A stretch of DNA of 64,000 bases from Apostichopus japonicus. Taxonomy: Eukaryota > Echinodermata > Holothuroidea > Aspidochirotida > Stichopodidae. The stretch is from NCBI RefSeq assembly GCF_037975245.1, contig NC_092580.1, positions 2,702,501-2,766,500 of the forward strand. Reading direction: 5' to 3'. Below are positions 61,901 to 64,000 of the stretch, one piece after another. Both the position numbers and the translations under genes were made by a program. The notes below the pieces were generated by a model. That model ran no database searches, was not told the DNA's origin, and saw only the letters and a program-made list of their open reading frames with translations. How positions within the stretch are numbered: position 1 is the stretch's first letter; every line of letters begins with the position of its first letter.

Positions 61901-63421
61901 CAATTAACTTTTATCTGAACATAAAAGAGTCTCTTTCTTACTTCTACAGAAAGTCACAGTTCTCCAAGACAAAGTTCAGGTAAGATTTCTAATATCTTTT
62001 CCTGAAGAGACTTGTGTTTGCAATGATTAATTTTTGGTTACCCAAGTAATATTTTATGTAAAAATTAACTAATTTAGTTTTTTCAGTGGCATTAATGGTC
62101 CCGTGCATGATCCCAGATAAAGCAGTTTGATAGGGCACTACCAAATTGAATATGCTTTAATATGACTAAACATTTTCATAAACAGAATTCTGGTCTCTTG
62201 TATTGGAATTCTGTGTCATATATGTTCAGTGTTTTTTTGTGCTTGGAATTCATTTTGATTATTGTATTTCAGTATTCAAAGGTTCCAAAAGTCTGCTGAC
62301 AAACTCCAGCAAGATGATTAAGTTTCCATTTCTATTGAATTAGTTCTAATTGCTTTGAAAAAAGCTAATGTTATTGTGATATTCTAAAATTAAAACTTAT
62401 TACTTTGAATGAGAAAGCAGATATTTTGCACTTAACTCAAACCAAAGAATGCACTATTGCTCTTTGAATAATGAGTACGATTGTAGAATGGATTCTGGAA
62501 ACCTAAGAATTTATCAGTAAGGCTAAATATACAGAACTTAATTACATAAAGATGTGTTACATCCGCCCACTGTGGCCTTATTCTTATAAAAATATACATT
62601 CACATATATTTGTTAATTTGAGTGACAACATTTCTATGATATCTTTGATGCAAGACTCCAGGCCTAACATCATAGAAGCAGTCCAAACCACTTTGACCCA
62701 TGGCAAAGACAATATGACAATACTTGGGGATGGCCCCTTTTATTTTTCAAGGTCACCATACATGTTGTCAAAATTGAGTGCATCCTCAGCAGGCTAGTTT
62801 ATGAGGTGTCTTCAGAGTTCAATGATTTAATTTTTCATTATTTGTATCAAAAAAAAAAATGCAATTGATAAAACATATTATCTGGCAAATTACAAATAAT
62901 GCACATTAAGTCTGAATTTATATTTTGCCTCCTAAGTCAGAAGATAAAACAAAACTGAATGTGCAGCATTTGTAGAATTGATTCTCACCCTTTTAATCAT
63001 CTCCTTTTCACAGCATCTCAAGAAAGAGAACAAAGACCTGGACAACAAGAATGCATCTCTGGTTGAGCATATCAGGCGACTTCAGGGCGATATAGACAAG
63101 TTAGAAGCAGCTGGTGACCCTACATATGACTCACTTGATGCTAATCAGTATGCATACCCCAGCACTGGTCCAATCTATAGTCATGCAGGTGGGGCTAGTG
63201 CTGCTATCAAGGGAGTCAAATCCTTCAATGAAGACGCCGTCGCTGGACTTCTTCGAGAGATGAGGCTCGAAGCGCACGTCACAAAATTCAAAGAGAATTC
63301 TATCAACGGCGAGCTCCTCTGTGACTTAGATGAGGAGGATCTCTATGGTGAGATCGGTATGAGTCGCATTCAAGCCAAACGGCTGATGTTGGAAGTCAAA
63401 AAGCGGAATAAAAAATCATAA
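52966..63421 (+). CDS. CABIT / coiled-coil / SAM adaptor, GAREM-like, divergent paralogue (633 aa with exon 1B)
   Basis: Exons: 52966-53458 (1B), 55565-55761, 57047-57178, 58488-58800, 60136-60343, 60602-60722, 61950-61979, 63014-63421. All have GT/AG borders and matching phases, and total 1902 nt. The N-terminus is proline-rich with a class II SH3 ligand (PPVPVR). A CABIT-type region follows at about residues 90-340: LPIVVEL, VYLPLFARQLYTVLP, KPLPLRVRIEEAHF, then FPLPLRIRRAD and HVFSIPISW. Exon 5 encodes a coiled coil and a PPAPPPR-type linker. Exon 6 has CEYEEPMH (YxxP). Exons 6-8 form a second coiled coil; residues 536-553 hold four tyrosines; the SAM domain is about 566-629. Layout and order follow GAREM, which recruits Grb2/SHP2-type partners downstream of receptor tyrosine kinases; that function is inferred. 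It differs from the minus-strand genes in having exons 6 and 7 fused. Confidence 0.85.
55386..55625 (+). repeat. 112-bp tandem duplication covering the exon 2 acceptor, upstream copy decayed
   Basis: The segment with GACAGATTGTACCCTA occurs at 55467 and again at 55579, a 112-bp offset, with flanking similarity on both sides. The downstream copy is the working acceptor and start of exon 2 (acceptor ACAAAG, exon from 55565). The upstream copy also has an AG (ATGAAG) followed by a related peptide (PVQDDRLYPNTKI) but then a stop, so it is a pseudo-exon. Confidence 0.75.
55912..56898. repeat. 33-bp minisatellite in intron 2 of the plus-strand gene
   Basis: About 30 units of consensus GTTGAGGGGATGTGGGGTGG followed by ACGGGTACCAAAA; some units have one G fewer (32 bp) or extra. 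Because 33 is a multiple of three, long frames of 11-residue repeats stay open on both strands (PSTPHPLNFWY type on the minus strand, up to 347 codons). Frame switches at the 32-bp units, absence of conserved ends and strong G/C strand bias mark it as a satellite, not a gene. Confidence 0.93.
57161..57319 (+). repeat. 53-bp triplication of the exon 3 donor
   Basis: The unit starts AAGTTTCCACTTCCATTGGT and continues through the intron start; copies begin at 57161, 57214 and 57267. Each contains the last five codons of exon 3 and a GT donor (GTGAGT, GTGGGT, GTGAGT). Only the first is joined to the rest of exon 3; using a later donor would run through stops in the intervening intron sequence. 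Confidence 0.88.
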
Positions 63422-64000
63422 TTACTGCATGCCGTTAAGTCAATTTAAGGTAAATTTTATAAATTCTTTGATGACATCCTGCAATAATGCAAAGAGCAAA
63501 AAGAATATACTGTATATAAGAGTTGAAAGGTGTTGGTTCTTTGATTACAATTAAATACCAATTGGCAACAGGCTTTGATGTAATATTAAAAATTCATGTC
63601 ATGACAGTTACAATAGCATAGCTATATTTGCCAAAAAAAATGTATGGAATTTGCATTGGAAACTTTTTCATTTTCAAAAAACATGCTGAAATCCTAGCCT
63701 TTACACTGTTATTTGATACTTGATTTTTTTTTTAACAAAATACCAAGCATTTCTCAAGATCACCATGTGCATACTAAGACAATGATAATGTTTCTTTAAC
63801 ATGAATGTGAACTTTAATTACCAAGCTTCAATGGAAAGTGATAAGGTATATTGATACAACTATTCTTCCTAAGTATTCAAAGGAATAGTCGAGATATGTC
63901 AATGTAACACTTTAATGAAAAAGAGAAATAATTCACTGATGTCCCATCCCAGAATCCTGTCCCTAACTGGAGATATGGTTGATTGAATGCCAGCTATTTG
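63422..64000 (+). other. 3' flank of the plus-strand gene
   Basis: AT-rich sequence after the stop codon, probably 3' untranslated region. An ATTAAA at about 63550 could serve as a weak polyadenylation signal. No other gene is visible before the window ends. Confidence 0.4.

Overview
The window is animal (metazoan) nuclear DNA: AT-rich, with spliced genes on both strands, GT/AG introns, hAT-type transposons, a tRNA-derived SINE and several minisatellites. The proteins and repeats would fit an invertebrate deuterostome such as an echinoderm, but this is inference and no species can be named.

Layout. 1-1815 is gene-free flank. From 1816 to 43151 the sequence is a tandem triplication of a unit of about 13.1 kb (units start at 1816, 16886 and 30011; the first is 15.1 kb because it holds a 2.2-kb transposon). 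Each unit carries one minus-strand gene of nine coding exons. Spliced in silico with consistent phases, the genes in units 1 and 3 give 563 and 570 residues: an N-terminal CABIT-type region split over exons 1-4, two coiled-coil stretches, a proline- and tyrosine-containing linker, and a C-terminal SAM domain. That is the architecture of GAREM/THEMIS-type signalling adaptors. The middle copy has a 116-bp deletion in exon 4 that shifts the frame and stops it after 240 residues. Intron 1 of every copy contains the same decayed plus-strand gene fragments of another family. The middle unit is a mosaic: its flanks resemble unit 1 and its centre resembles unit 3.

43152-50290 is gene-free and repeat-rich: a TA microsatellite, inverted scraps of the repeat unit, a 32-bp minisatellite with higher-order structure, and a 1.4-kb hAT-like element with perfect 8-bp target duplications.

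50291-63421 holds a divergent paralogue on the plus strand with the same domain order and nearly the same exon phases. It has two candidate first coding exons (50291-50738 and 52966-53458), each encoding its own proline-rich tail plus first CABIT module, and both end in the same phase. They could give proteins of 618 and 633 residues. Its introns contain a 33-bp minisatellite, a decayed duplicate of the exon 2 acceptor, and a triplicated exon 3 donor.

The locus therefore reads as a lineage-expanded family of CABIT-SAM adaptors, probably linking tyrosine-kinase receptors to SH2/SH3 proteins. It contains intact, broken and alternatively initiated members, and is being reshaped by unequal exchange, gene conversion and transposon insertion.
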